From positions 1 through 64,000 of the forward strand of contig JASANE010012406.1 of assembly GCA_030248225.1 (NCBI GenBank): DNA of 64,000 bases, given 5' to 3'. Source of the DNA: Trileptium ribeirensis (taxonomy: Eukaryota > Nematoda > Enoplea > Enoplida > Thoracostomopsidae). Below, in pieces: positions 33,001 to 48,000 of the stretch. Position 1 is the first letter of the stretch; the number at the start of each line of letters is the position of its first letter. The notes under the pieces are model-generated. The model was not told where the DNA came from and did not search any database. It saw only the letters and a list, made by a program, of their open reading frames with translations. The position numbers were made by a program, and so were the translations under genes.

Positions 33001-36000
33001 ATTTATATTTTTAAGTGGAAATTATGTAGTCAGAGTTTGACAATGAAGGGATTACGCTTCAGAGCAGAGAGGTGCCCGATGCGATTCACAATTGGTGAAA
33101 CAGTGGCCTACCACTTCCCACTATTGCGGAAACTTTTTGTAACGAAGCTTTAGGTTATAGTCAAGCGGTTTAATAACTCGACGTACTTCTGTCTGTTTTC
33201 AGCATCCGAATAGTCCGGTTGAAGACTTCGAAGAGGTGCCGCCGGGATTACTTGCACTGGATTGTATGTTATATTTCGCCCAGCACTGTACTGAAGCATA
33301 TACACGTGTTAGTTCGTTGTTTCAGTACGTCAGTATGGCCTGTCCACCACCTGCCGAAAAGTGGATGAATGAATCTTGTTGACGACTCATATAATTTTTC
33401 TGCTTTTAGAGACCGGGAGCTTACTATTTGTTTTCATTGCTGCTACATAAACAATAGTATATAACAACACTACGTTCTTTCAATAACTAAATATGCAATT
33501 TTTAAATATTTTTCGTGATATTCACAAGGACACAACTTTTACCAGAAAGTTCAAAGAACGGCACTAGTCCAATTTTTGAAAACAACGCCAAATTTTCTAG
33601 AAAAGTTGAGATTTAGCCAAATTTAAGGAGTATTTTGCTCTCAAATATTCATTAAATTTGGTGAATTTAAGCGTACGTATTAATTCTTATCAATTTGACA
33701 GAATTGCATAGAATTATAGTCGTTCTCGATATAACGAAAGCGGAAGCTAATTTTAATATTGAATTTTTGAGATCTATCTGGAGTAGGAAGAACGATTTCT
33801 TACGTACGTGTAAGAAAATGGTTTTCATAAAACCTTACTAAAATTTCAGTTTAAAACATTTCGTTTTACTGTATGGTGACTGCATTTTGTCTTACAAATT
33901 TATTCACACTCACGCCATAGGTGTCGAATATCCTTCGGTTTAAAAGGAGGTAGATGGTGTCGGCAGGGCGGGAGTAGATTTTGTAATTTTCAGGAGCTTA
34001 TAATTTTTTTAAATTTCGCTAAAATTTTTACCAATTTCTGTCAAATTTATCCAATTTTTGCTAAAATTTTCACCAACTTCGCCAATTTTTGCCAAGTTTG
34101 GCCACAATTCCCAAAATTTTTGGCCATGCTCTCTGAAAGTTTTTCACCTTTGGCGAGGGGCGGGCGGGATGTTGCCTGAGCGTTCCTGGGAGTATATTTC
34201 GCTTGAAGTCCGACATTTATGAGTGGGTAACCGATACCTATGACTTACACGCCTGGCCTGTCCACAGCCTTCCGAAAAGTGGGGGGGGGAAAACTTCGGG
34301 GTGCCCCCATGTTCATTCTCGGGGGAAATTTTAAAGTGGGGGGATAAATTTTGCTTAAAAATACAAAATATTTCCATATTTTCATGCATTTTTACTACTG
34401 TGAACGTACTTTCAAGCTAAAAACAATATTTTAGCATTATAAATAGTGGTAATTAATGTTTAAAAAACAATTTGCATTGTATTATTAACATTGTAATACA
34501 ACGACAACTTTGAAGGCTTTGATAGCAACAAAAATGAGGTGATATTGTTTATAGTGGCATCGCCAGAATTGGGCAGTGTAAATACTTCTGTCACTAAACG
34601 TGACAGAATTTGTCAGGGCTCTCCATTCGCGGACAATTTTTCAGGGACATGAGCAGGGGCCCCTAGTGTCAAATCAGAAGGCGCCCGATTTTGCCAGAGG
34701 GCACGAAATGAGGACACCCCAGGTTTAACCCTGGCCTGTTCACAGTTGGAGAGATCCTACTTTCCAAATCTATTATATTAGTGAGATTTCCCGCCTTGCC
34801 AGTCGGCCGAAACCCCATGTTCAACTAAATCCAAAAATTTTTTTGTTTAAATTGATTTTGTCTCTATACTAAATGATTTTTAAACATTTCTAATGGTAAA
34901 ATGTGGTTTTATAGCCTGAAAATACTTGTACGACAGTAAAAGTACACGAACAATATGGAAATATCTAAGCAAATTTTATCTCCCCACTTTGAAATTTGCC
35001 CCCGAGAATTAACATGTTCTCGATGTTCTCATCCCCCATATTTCGGAGGGCTGTGAATGGGCCAATAATTAGCGCTCCAAAATTTCCGAATTCTCAAAAT
35101 TTTTTTTCTTGCAAAGGTAAAAAACTGTTCTGAAACGATAGCAAAACGCTTCTGATAGAAGTAAAAAGCTATTTATAGACATATTTGGACAAATTAATGG
35201 GATTTTGGGATTTTGAGCTTCAGTGTGGATTTTCAATTAAAATTTTGGTGATTTTTCAGAACGTAGTGGAGATTGTTTGTTACAGGGGTGACATCTTTTA
35301 AATTCCGTCTCTGTGTGTGTGATCAGAATTAACACGGGAACGACGTGACCGATTGTCATAATCTTGGGTTCATTCGAAGCGGCATAGTTGATTTACCGCG
35401 TGCATTCCCGAGCGTTTTTAATTTTGGGATATTCTTCCGGGGTCAGGGGTCAAAAATGGGTTTTTTACCACATTTTACCCCATTTTAATACCCTTTGAGG
35501 AAGCAAGGTTATTTTTATCTTAACTTTGAATTTTTTTCCGGTTCATACTAAAATGATAGATGCGCCTTTTTTGTTTTTCAATTAAGGCTCCGGTTCTGTC
35601 GTTATGGTGTTTGAGGTATGACACGCTCGTTGTTCCTCTACCCAAAATTCGACAATTTGTTCTGACGTCCTAGGCGGCTGAAAAAGTTTCATTTGGGGGT
35701 TTTCGTGCATGGGACACTCATTGCTGGTGTTGGTTTTGTTCTAAATTGTGCGGTATTGCATATCGACGTATGCTATCAAGAACTGATTGGCTGCGCATGC
35801 AAAAGGCGTAGGTGTACCTATGCTCCACCACGTTTTTCAATCTCGATAGAGTTACTAGTTTATGTCAGTTGGGTGTGCTTTTATTCCGGGAAATAAAAAA
35901 ATGACAAGGTTCAATGAACCATTTGAGGCCCAGGCACCTAACTGAAGTGAGACACCTGTTTTGTCAGGGTATCTCATCACCAACTGTCATTTGGAAAACT

Positions 36001-39000
36001 AAACTCATTTGCTAAAGAAATTATTAACAATTCAATTAATAATAAATTGTTTAGATTAACAAGATCCTTCGCGAAGTTTTTGTTTTGAATACAGTATTTA
36101 CCCTTTAAGAATAATTATTTTATGATTATATGCTTGCTTTTCGGATTTTATCAGTATGGCGGCAGTTGTCAGTAATAAATACAAACATGTATATGATTTC
36201 TTCTGGTAATATTATATTTTAGTTGGTGCTAGAAAATTCCTGCCGTTCTGATCATCATGAATGTCTATTCGCTCAAACTGCCGTAAAATTGACATCGTTA
36301 TGTGCCGACATACTACACATTGGAGAACCGCGTAATGTTTTAAAATTAATATTTTATATTAAAAATTATTACACATTTATTAAAAATTATTACACATTAC
36401 ACATTTATTGTGTCTGAGATAATTAAATCTACATTTTTTCTTTCGCTTTCCTGGGTGAAACGAGTAGATCATTGTGTAGAAACTTGGGACAGCTGCAGTT
36501 TCACTTTTAAGTGTAATGGACGCTTCGGACTGCCTTGCATCGGCGATATGTTAACGTTTTTTCCCTCTATTTGGTGGGTTAGACTTCGGCACCAGTTTGG
36601 TTACATTTAAAACTTGGAAACATTAAATTTCAATATATCTGAATCCATGTAGTTGTCTTCGCTAGACAGCTATGGTTTTAAAATCATGCTTTCAGAGTTT
36701 ACTTAAATCATTTGCAATTTTTCGTAGTCTGGCTTCTCTTGTGCTCTATTGCTGTTTTATATAAATATTGTGTTGTCTAACATAATCCAATATTTTTGTT
36801 ATACTACTTGTGTTATTACATATTATACACGCTGCAGCCGCACAATAATTTCAATAGTTTTGCAGTAATTTTGGTGAACAGTATTCTAATTGAAACGGAA
36901 CGACCGAAGCGAACGGAGTTTACACTGAGAGCGCTAGGGGGAATCATGCTCTTTCTATCATTCATAACTCATGTTTGAATTCATCGATTTCGGTAATTTT
37001 TCTTATTTGATAGTAAAGTTGAAGAGGATGTGCCATTCAATTGAACGCAAACAGGTTCTACCCCATTTGCGAAATCAAAATGGAAAAAGGGTTTATAGGG
37101 TTGTTTGCCAAATTTGGCCATACGGGTACCAGTGTTTTGCAGCCTATATGTCGCGACGCAAGCTTCGCATTGAAATATGTAGACCGCCATGCAGAATCAG
37201 CTCATCGAAATCTACAATTTCTCGAATTTTTTGTGGGAACACTCTCTGCACCGCTGTGGGCCGAATATAGTTCGTCCACACTTTTCTAGAAACAACGATT
37301 TTTCAATTTTCGGTAGGTTAATGCTTGTTTTTACATTGTAACAGTGAGTGCCTATTATGGTAATGCAATGATTTGATTATATAGAGTCCAGTATTCATTT
37401 CATGCCTTTTTATGGGGTTTCAATGCGTTTAATATCAATGAACACTATTTCCATTTTATAGTCTGTCATCGCGTTTGGTTACGTAATGTGGACATATCAG
37501 CAAGAATAATTGTCTATATAGGTTTTCTGGTAGGCTGAATACGATAGTTTGGTTATCTTGAGTCCAGCACAAATATTTGATGCGTTGTCAGTGTTGTTTT
37601 TAATGGGTTTAGGGTTGGCGCGGGTGTAGCATTTTTAGTGGGTTCCGAGTTCAAGAGGTCTTAGGGTGGTTTATACATCAAAAACATCCTGTTACATGTG
37701 ATTAAACAAAATGATAAGAATGAGACCGTGCTCGCTCCGTTTCAGCTTCGCTTTCGAGTTGCTTGTAATATTCTGGTACTGATATGCCGACCTGGATAAG
37801 CAGGTGTTACACAGTTAATTACTCACAATAATAACGAATAATGTTTGAAATATAACATTAATTTCCAAGAATTTTTACTCACACGTCCAATGTACTGTTA
37901 ATATTGTCAATTGCGTTTTACAATAACTATCAAGAATTTCAGCGTAATTGTCCCATTGTACTCTTATTATATGTCTTTCCTTTGTTGTTCTGGTTATTGT
38001 AATACGCTTCCTCGTTATTTCTGAACTACGGATTTAATGTAGATTGTGAACTTGTAGTAAAGAAAAATGCATTAGCGGTATTTACTATGGCTGCTGTTCT
38101 AAACTATGCTTTTATCTGTATCGTAAAATCAAAATTATTGATGTAATGTTATTATTATTTTAGCTTCGGAAACCGAACAGGCATACTATGAAATGCTTTT
38201 CAAACACGAAACACCATTCCATGAATTTTTTTGCTGTTGTATTACGCTGTTGAATAAAACTTGGCGTGAAATGCACGCGACTGCCGCAGACATTGACAAG
38301 GTATTACTATTATACTTTTAGCAAAACCTGTGTTGGCATCTACCGCATGTTTTTTCAAAAATATCTCCTGGACTTTGAATATTTACTTCGATCAGTGTGA
38401 TTATCCCACGTTTTTCAAATATGGGTCTATAAAGATTTTTTAGCAATGTGACTGTCGCGCGTTTTTCAAAAATATCTCTAGGATTTGAGTGCTTTGTTCG
38501 AGCAGTGCTTACTATTGCTTGCTGTTTTCAGTAATAGTCCTAGACTCTGAATATCGTGCAAGACCTTTGAGTTACTGAAGTTTGTTTAATTGTTTTGAGT
38601 GTGAGGCATAACTGCATAAATCTATAATTTATCATAAATTTATGCAGCATACGAGCATTCTTAAAATGTTTTGTATTAAAAATAGCTATTTTCGTCATGA
38701 GTCTAGATGTGGTTATGTGAACCACTGTATAGAGTGAAGTATGCCTACAATTGAGATAATAATGTTTCCTTATGATTTAATAAGCACATCTTGCAGTAGA
38801 CCGGCATGGTATTCTCTAGGTGTTGCAACGTTTGTGTATTTCACTGTATAATACTGTGTTTAAATTAAAAGAGCGGTGAAGCGAACGTATGGAATTCACA
38901 TATTCTTGCCTAAAAATACTACGTTATGTTTGTAACATAAATTTTGAACTTACAATGCCAACCCTTAATTACTCAAGCAAGAATTTTTTACTTTCTAAGG

Positions 39001-42000
39001 TAATGAGCGTTGTGAAAGATCAGATTATTCGAAGCTTGGCGCCACGACAGCGACGCGAAAATGGTCCGAACGAACGTCCGAAAACATTCGAACAATTTCA
39101 AGCTCAACTTAACAAATTTCCATACAATGAAATTCAAAATTTGTGGCAACAAGAGCGTTCGATCCGTGAAAAGGAAGAATTTAAAGCTGTGCCAATTTTG
39201 TAAGCATTCGAGAAAATTAGGTCTAATAGCACTTATGGTATCGATGTATCTAACATTAGAAAGATTAATGCTATGGTTTAAAATTAAAGCCTTTCAGCAA
39301 GGTGACGGCAGTAGTAGCTTGCGTAAAGTTGCGGCGACGGAATAGCGAAATTTGGGCACAGTATGTTTTATTTATTGATGATTTCCATAATACTAGCTTC
39401 TCAATAGGCCTTTCTCGGCAGTGGGGTGGGGTAGCTCGCTCTGAAAGCCCCCTGGCCGGGAATCTTCAGGTTTGGTGGGATAAAAAGAAAAATTGGAAAA
39501 AATTGTACTATAATATGCTATATTGCGGTAACTTTTATGGAATAATATGGCAAGCTGGCCTTAAATATCGGTAAATCAAAAAATATATAAGGTTAAGATT
39601 ATTCTAGTCTCAAAATATACTGTTGAATTAACAAATAGACTGTCATTTGCAGCCCCAGTAATATAATTTCAGAATTACAAGAGCCAACACAAAATACCTT
39701 GTGTAACGGAACGACCCGGGCGCAACTGTGCGAGTAGGAGAGTCAGGCCCCCTAGTAGGGAGAATCCAGCTATATTGTTTGATATTTTACTTTAGCTTCC
39801 GAGATATGATTTGGCACTTCAGCTGATACTTAATGTGTTAATTAGCATTTTTTAAGAAATTCGATTCAGATTCAATATTTCCATTGGTTGGACTGTAACT
39901 GTTTTCAGCGAAAAACATTCAGTAGATTATGCATACTGTGCTTACATTTTGAACATCGAACAGAAACTACGCAAATTTTTATCTGCTTACCTGCTCAAGA
40001 AATATTGGTTCAATACCTTCTTTAATGAATTTAACGCATTAAAAATTGAAATTTGTGGAATACCAGTTGAGCGACCGGTAATCGTTGCTCGCGGTTGCAG
40101 TTTAAGCTACAGAAGCAGTGCCAATAAAGCTTTACATAAATTTACTTTGCAAAAATCGAGATTTGCGTTCAAGGGCAGTTTTGCGACGAATTCTTGCATC
40201 ACTAATATCTTTAATGCTTAATAAGACCCGAATAAATGCTAACGATTCTTATAATCAAATTAGGATGCATGTCTTCTCAATGATTAACATATAGTTTTTA
40301 GTAAAAGCACACATAATTAACATAGTACAGTAAGTACCTATGTACATAATGTTTGCGCAGTAGCGATCACAACAATGCATAAAGTGGAGCTGATGTGCAA
40401 TGGTTATGAGTTGAGCAACTATTTTTATTTTATCATTATTTTAGGTTTCCTAGATTTTTTCATTTGAAACAATATTTTAGAGAACTGAAGAAACGATTAG
40501 AGCCTGAAATAGTCCAGCTGATTCGAGTTAATCGCCTCAATACATTAAAGATGGGCAAAGTATTTGCAAAATACGGAAGAGGCGCTCGTGGAACTCGTGA
40601 AAAGGGTATGCTTATTTGTATAGCTTATGGTATTCCAGCTAGTATACAGCAGGTACCTGCCAGAAATGACTATCATGTTCCGAACAAACACAACCATGTT
40701 CTGAATAACATTAAAGTTTTTTAGTTTTTGTATTATTTGTAGTTATGTTTATTTGAAAGTTTGTCGAACACATTCATCAAAATCTTCAAACACAATTCGA
40801 ACAAGAATATAGTTTTAAACCGAGCATCTAACAAGACCCATGTATAAGTCAAACAAAATAGTGGTTATTCGTGGCAAGAACTGTAAATTCACATTGTAAT
40901 TATATTATATTCATTAAGTTTGCCTAGAAATTAGTATCGACATTAGACTCTTCATGGGCTTTGCTTTCAGACATGATTTCCTCTATAATAATAAATGATG
41001 AATAAACGTCGCGTAAGCAACAGTTATCTTCGGTGAGTAGTACTATCGAAAACTGCCTGTATGTGTAGTCATGTTTGTAACAAGTATTGTGGTAGCGATC
41101 ATAGGCAAACTGTTTTTTTTATATTTCTATTAAAATACCGAGGCTTTTCCATTTGCTGGAAATTTTGCCAGGCAACATCAATTAGGGGTCCACAGGTTGA
41201 ACTGGAGGCGCCTCCGGTTTCGAAATCGAAGAAGAATTTTCAGAATTAAATATGTGTTTAAAAACCGCTAAAATTTTTAATAAACGGTCTCGAAAACGAC
41301 TCAAAAAATTTGAAATTAAAATCAACTTTTCTTCTAATCTTTTGAATAAATTAAGCAAATTCTTAATTTGAGAATGGGAGTTTTGTAAAAATTTTGTGAA
41401 GTTTTATGCCAACTTGAATATACATTCCGTAGGAAGAAAAAATTCTGCCGGGGCTCCACTCACCAGGGGGCACCAAAATAAGCCAAGCCCTTCACCTGGT
41501 GAAGCTAGTCAACTACGTGCGACAACTTGTTTCTGTGAACAAGAGTTTGTTTTCCCGGATAGACAACTAGTATCTCGCAAGCGAGAGTGAAACGGCGTGA
41601 GCGTGGTGTCATCAAGGGCTCATGTTGCGTAAATACTTGTAAGAGGCTTTGTGTTTACATTGTGGAGTGGTAGCGAATGCGAACAAAGAAAACGAACGAA
41701 TGATTTATTTCAGTTATGTTACTGTTATATATACACAAGGTTAATTTGCATATACACAGGAGAGTAATTAGCATAAATGTTGTGGCGGACTGTTTTGTCC
41801 GGATAAAATCATGCTTCTGACTTCGCGGTCGCCATAAGTTTATATACTACACGAAAACCTCTGCAACACTGATCCTTTTGAAAACCCTAAAACCCCACCG
41901 ACCCTAGACCCATCGAAAACAACTGAGAATTCGTGAAGTATTCGTGCTAGTCTCTAGATAACCAAATCATCGTAACCCGTGTAGCGAAAACGCTATTCAT

Positions 42001-45000
42001 AGAACAGTCAATTCTTCATACCTTGTATGCAATATATAACCCAGATAATGAAAATTGAAGAAAGACTACACAATTCTGGCGATCGGATTCATTGACCCTA
42101 AACTCATCGCAAAAATCTAAAAAGGCATGAAATATTCATGCTGGACTCTAAATAGCAGAGCCTTCGAATTCAGCGTCCCAAAAAATTTATACAGAGTAGT
42201 CTCGGTGCCCTTCACGCAATACATGACCAGGAAATGAAAACTCGACATCTTTTGGATATCGGGTTCGTCGACCGTAAAACCCTTGAAACCGCATGAAAAA
42301 GGTATAACATAGACAAGTTGTGCTCCAGATAGAAAAACCATCGTATCCAGCATGCTTGTTAACCTAATATACACTATTGTAAGGTAAAACAAGCAATAAC
42401 ATGCCGAAAATTTAATTATCGCTTTTTCTGGCGAATGGTCCACGCACCATGTTCGGCTAAATAGCGGCCCAGGAAGTGGTTCCACAAAAAAATCGTGGCT
42501 AGCCAAGTTGTATTTCTCGATGAGCTGATTCGGCTTAAGCGATGCCTATGTCGCTAGATATGGGCTGCGAAAAACCGTCACCCGTATAGACAGATTTGGC
42601 AAAGAACCCTTAAAACTGTTTTTCGCCATTTTGACCTTGAAGATGGTGCCGGTGTTGTTCGCGTTGAACTAAGGGACACATGCTCATCCTTTTTGCTATC
42701 GAATAAAAATGTTACGGAACCGATCACCCCGAAGATGAGTTATGAATGGCAAAAACAGACAAAAAAGACATTTTCACGATATTTCCTCCTAGCGTCCTCA
42801 GTGGAAACTCCACTCGTTTCGCTCTCTACCTATCAACAACTGGTTAAATAGTCAAACATCCATAGACGACTTCACACCATTGAACGAAACCTTGATTTGA
42901 TTTAGTACAGTTCCAGGCACGACCTTCATGACGCCGGCTTATGAGTAGGCATTTGCAAAATTGTGTATTTCGAGACTCACTATCGTCTTCTAACATGTAC
43001 GTTGTTCGATAATAACGATTTCGTTGGTTTCAACGGTTTTGCTAAGCATTTGATAAATATGGGCAAATCCATTGATAACATTGGTTGCAAAATAGTAAGT
43101 TACATTCCCTTAATAAATCTGGATTAAAATTGTAGGAAAATCCCTACTTATTTAACCAGAATCTATATAATAGCGTTGTCTTAGCAATGTTTAGGCATGT
43201 TGCGTATATTGTATAATAGCATAAAATTTAGGAAAATTTTGGTTTTGGAAGCTGTCGCCGAGCTCTAAGACGTTTTATTACGACGATTGTGATGAAAAAG
43301 CAATGCCCAAAGTTGAAACACTTAAAAATAGCGGTAGGTCTTTGATATACAGCTTTCATTCTTTATAAGCACAAAATGTAGCTTTCATACCTTGCAATTA
43401 TAATAGTAAAAAATTTTGCCTGAGCCAATGTATAAAGGAAACAATATTTCTGGTTCACAACGTGATTTTATCGGGCCGGGCCGGGCGTTTCGTAGTCAAA
43501 AATACTTATCGGGATTTTTCAGTTGATCTTTGAACAACAAATAGCCCACCTTGATAATCTATGCCCTGGCGAATCATGCTTAAGCTACGTTCCATAACAT
43601 TTAAATGTGGGCTCATTTTATATTGAAATTGGTAATTACGCAGAGTACAACCTTGTTTGTAGCTCTGCTAAGCTTAAAAAATACGGCAAACGTAATAGCT
43701 AATCATCGGTGCACGAGATCTGTCTGCTTAGGAGATGGGGTAGATGGTTCCGGTTGGGTTCACAACGTGATTTTATCGGGCCGGGCCGGGCGTTTCGTAG
43801 TCAAAAAATACCTATCGGGATTTTTCAGTTGATCTTTGAACAACAAATAGCCCACCTTGATAATCTATGCCCTGGCCAATCACGCTTAAGCTACGTTCCA
43901 TAACATTTAAATGTGGGCTCATTTTATATTGAAATTGGTAATTCCGCAGAGTACAACCTTGTTTATAGCTCTGCTAAGCTTAAAAATACGGCAAACGTAA
44001 TAGCTAATCATCGGTGCACGAGATCTGTCGGCTTAGGAGATGAGGTAGATGGTTCCGGTTGGGGTGGGGGGCAGTTAGGAGGGGTAAATTGTCGAAAATT
44101 TTAGGAACTCATAATTTTTCCATATTTTTACTCAAATTTCCCCAATTTTTGCTAACTTTAAGACATGCGACTATTTGCCAAATTTCTCAAAAAAAATTCC
44201 GCGCAGCTTAGACGGGTGTATGATTGGGGTGATGGTCGAAGCCTTAGGCGCTAACGCCCTACCCCAGTTTTCTATGCGCAGTTATGACCTAATGGTACAT
44301 GTCTTATTTATATGATATATGTTTGGCCAGAGCACAACCGTTCGCATGCCTGTAAACGAAGGCATAATTTGGACTAATATTGGTATCAAAGTGGATATTA
44401 GTACTTTGTATTCCAATATAATTCCTTAGGGCTTTCCCACGGAGGGGGCATGTATTTCCGCCTCCTAAAATTGCTTCGGTTCAGCTCTTCAAATATTTTT
44501 AACTTCCCACAATTGTTCAGCCACTCCCCATCTCAAATATTTTTCTACACAACTAAAAAGTAGGACAGTTTCTCTCTGCGAGCTAAAACACATGCTAATT
44601 TTTCCTCTATGAATTAAAAAATCTGAATACCATAATTGGCATCAATCGGTGGGGTTTCACTATAGAATATGCATTGTCAGAGCGCAGTATAACGTATTGG
44701 AGATTGTGTGTTGCACGAGTGAAATCTTTTAAATTCCGCCTGTGTGTGATTTTGTGAGTGATCGGCCATAACTTGGGAACGACTTAAGTGATTGGCATAA
44801 TCTAGGGTTCATTCCCACCGGCATAGTTGATTCCCCCAGCGTTTTTTGATTTGAGTTTTGGTTCCGAGGTCAGAGATCAAAGTGAGGGTTTTTACCCCAT
44901 TTTAGTAATCTTCACGGAAGCAAGGTTATTTTTATCTTAACTTTTGAATTTTTTCTCTGGTTGCTTTTATTTCGTAGTAAAATGATAAATGCTGATGCCT

Positions 45001-48000
45001 CTTTTTGTTTTTCGATTAAGGCTCGCTTCTGTATGTATAGGGTTTGACGTATGGCACCTTCGTGTTTCCTGCACCCAAAATTCGAAAATTTGTGCTGACG
45101 CCCTGGGCGGCATATAAGTTTTATGTTGGGGTTTTCGGGCATGGGAAACTCATTGCCGGTGCTGGATTTGCTCTGCGGCCCATAGTTCTGGGTACGCTGG
45201 TTTGGCGCCCCATGGTTCGTCGATCCAAAATTTGATAATTTTATCGTGACGTCCTGGGGGAATTGTGGCTGATACCTTGCACTTGGGGTTTTCGGGCATG
45301 AAAAACTCATGACCGGTGTTAGTTTTGTTTTATGTCTCATGGTTCTGGTTCTGTTGGTATGGGTTTGTGTGGAAGTATGGCACTCTCGCAGTTCCTCGAC
45401 CCAAAGTTCGAAATTTTATTCTGACGCTCTGGAAGCCTGAAAAGTTTCACTCGGGTGATTTCGTGCATGACAAACTCATTGCCAGGGTTCTAAGAACTAA
45501 GTAGTGTGATTGAACTTGTGCAGTATTGTGTGATATCCACAAATAGCATAACGACGTGTCCTATAGAGAGCGGATTGGCTGTGCACGCAAAAGGCGTAGG
45601 TGTACCTAATCTTCATTATGCCCTGCAATCTCGATAGAGTTAGTAGTTGTATGCGGTGAAGCAACTACTGACGGAGAAACCATCTGGCCTAGGAGAAACC
45701 GAATTTGTCGCCCCCCTCCCCTGGCACCCTCAGCGTCATGTGAGCCTTGAGTTTGGTTCAGTACGCACAAAAATTGGTTGTCGTTTTTCGAACAAGCTAG
45801 CAACGAGCGAGCAATGGTCATTTATGATTGTTTACGAGCAATTTATGCATAAACACAATAACTGTCGAACCCAACTGCGAAAATTAAGCACGATCATTGT
45901 CCTATTCTCAAGCTATAGGCGTTACAATAAAATTCACCAAATTTCTATTTTGATTAGTGAAATAGTCAGGAGGAGTGGATACTAAAAATGTTGATCACCG
46001 CAATGTTACAACTCGCATTTAGTATACTTTAAAACAATAAAAATTTTGCTAATGTTTTTAAGAAAACGTGCATTTATGAGATATAAATATCTTCGTATGC
46101 TATAGTAAAATAGACATTTTATTTTTTTGCTGTCTTCTAGTTGCTGTATCGGATCTTCTGGATATCCTAATCGGCAAAGATTGTCCTCTTATGAAAGATC
46201 CCAAGAACAAAAATCTCGTCAAAACCAGCGCTAATTTAGCGTTTTGCTTGCGAACTGAAAATCCAGAATCGGAGTTTAATTTCGTTGCCGATAATCCTAC
46301 TACAGTAAGTTTGATTATATTGACGTTAGACTGATGTTAGAACTTTCATGCTATCATGACTTGACGCTCTTTAGTGTGATCGTTAAGTACGGAAACGTAC
46401 CACCGTTTTTTCCGTTTTTATTTTGATGGTATTTATAAAAATATTAGCCAATGTAACTTTTAGGTGCGGAACTGAAATGCATGCTTTGCTACTCTCAATA
46501 TATATACTAAGCTAATCAGTCATATACTGAGCCTAAGTCTAAGACACGGGGGATGGCTCCCAAGGTTTTTTGGGTCCACAGGTGGGTCTGGACCCAAATA
46601 TTTTTAATTGGACCCAAAAAATTTTTGTTGGATCCAGGGCAGTTGTGGCTTCGGATACATTAGGGTCTGCTAATAAATTCTATTACAAACTGCAGGCTTT
46701 CAGCCGTTTGTGCTTACATCTGTATATAGTGGTTTACTGCTGGTTTCACGGATGGCCCTTATCGTTTATCCTGGCTTGGGACAGGCAGAGGAAAATTTAT
46801 ATATTTGTAATTATGTAATAATGTCAAATTGCGTTTCGTAATTACCTTGCCATATTGTGCAAAATTTGTGAAATTCTCGAGCCAAAAATTGTAAGTCTTG
46901 GCCCAAAAGGAATTTTCTGGGTTTAAGCTGGACCCAGGGTCTATTTGCTGGCGCCTCTGACCCCCTACACACACTAAAATATTCTATTTTCTTACGATCA
47001 TATAACGTCCTGCTGCTAAAAGCGACATGGGCCAAAGTATTGCGAATTTTTATGAAATTGATATGCATATATAAAAAACTTCGACAGTCTCATGAAAGGC
47101 GATTTTTGCTAATCATTCTTGTTTACTTCAGTTGCTCCCACCTCCAAATCGGAAAAACCAGTTTGTGTTGTTATCTTATTATATCGACAGCGACGCCCTG
47201 TGGAATTGTGACTGTCTCTGCGAGAAGCGATGTTGTAACAATAACGGTTGGTCCTTAAATTGGCATAAACCCACTTTTCTTTGTATGATACGGATATTTA
47301 TAGGGTTGATTGTACTGTAATGCGAAACGACCATGTGGGACTTTTGCTCACCAAGATGATCAGAACACTAATCGGTAGCATGATATTTATCATTTTGGCT
47401 GAATTATTACTTAGTGATCTAACACACATATTGAGGTACAAATACCAATCTGCATTATACGAACAAGTTGAGCATTTTTACTTTTTTCTCAACGTGAAAT
47501 ATTTTCCTTTTTGCATACACACGAATGATAATTATAATTTAATGTTTTATTCTTATACTTCATTCGTCGATCCCTTTTCCTATATAATGTTAGGGGTCAT
47601 TTCACGCTACGATGTAATTCTGCCCCATAAAAAATGACTAATAACTTTTTTGGCTCCGATTATCTTCAGTTTTACTCCCTATGACCAAAAACAAGGGCCT
47701 ACCCAGGAATTTTGAAAGGGGGGTCGTGGCCCACAGTGGGTACCTAAAGGGGTTCCGGGGGAGTCGCGCTCAGAAATGTGAAAGCGGGGTCCAGAATTGG
47801 TATATTAAGTACGCCATAAACAAGTAAAAAATGCGACTGTTGCCAAAATGGATAATTTTAATAAAAAAATGTGAAGTTTGGTCAAAAATACGGTTGAAAG
47901 TAATTGTTTTCTAATGCGAGAGAGGCTAGTGCTAGGACAATTTCGGTCATGATTTTCAACTGGAATCATTCAAAAAAAATATTGTTTGGGGTTGAACGAA

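Larger units (their letters stand above)
40606..46140 (+). other. ELMO intron 17 (5.5 kb), missing PH exon expected here
   Basis: The front of the PH domain should be encoded here but I found no segment with its aromatic strand pattern. The intron holds an inverted family A copy, a recent 305-bp tandem duplication and a family B repeat copy, so disruption is plausible. Confidence 0.5.
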
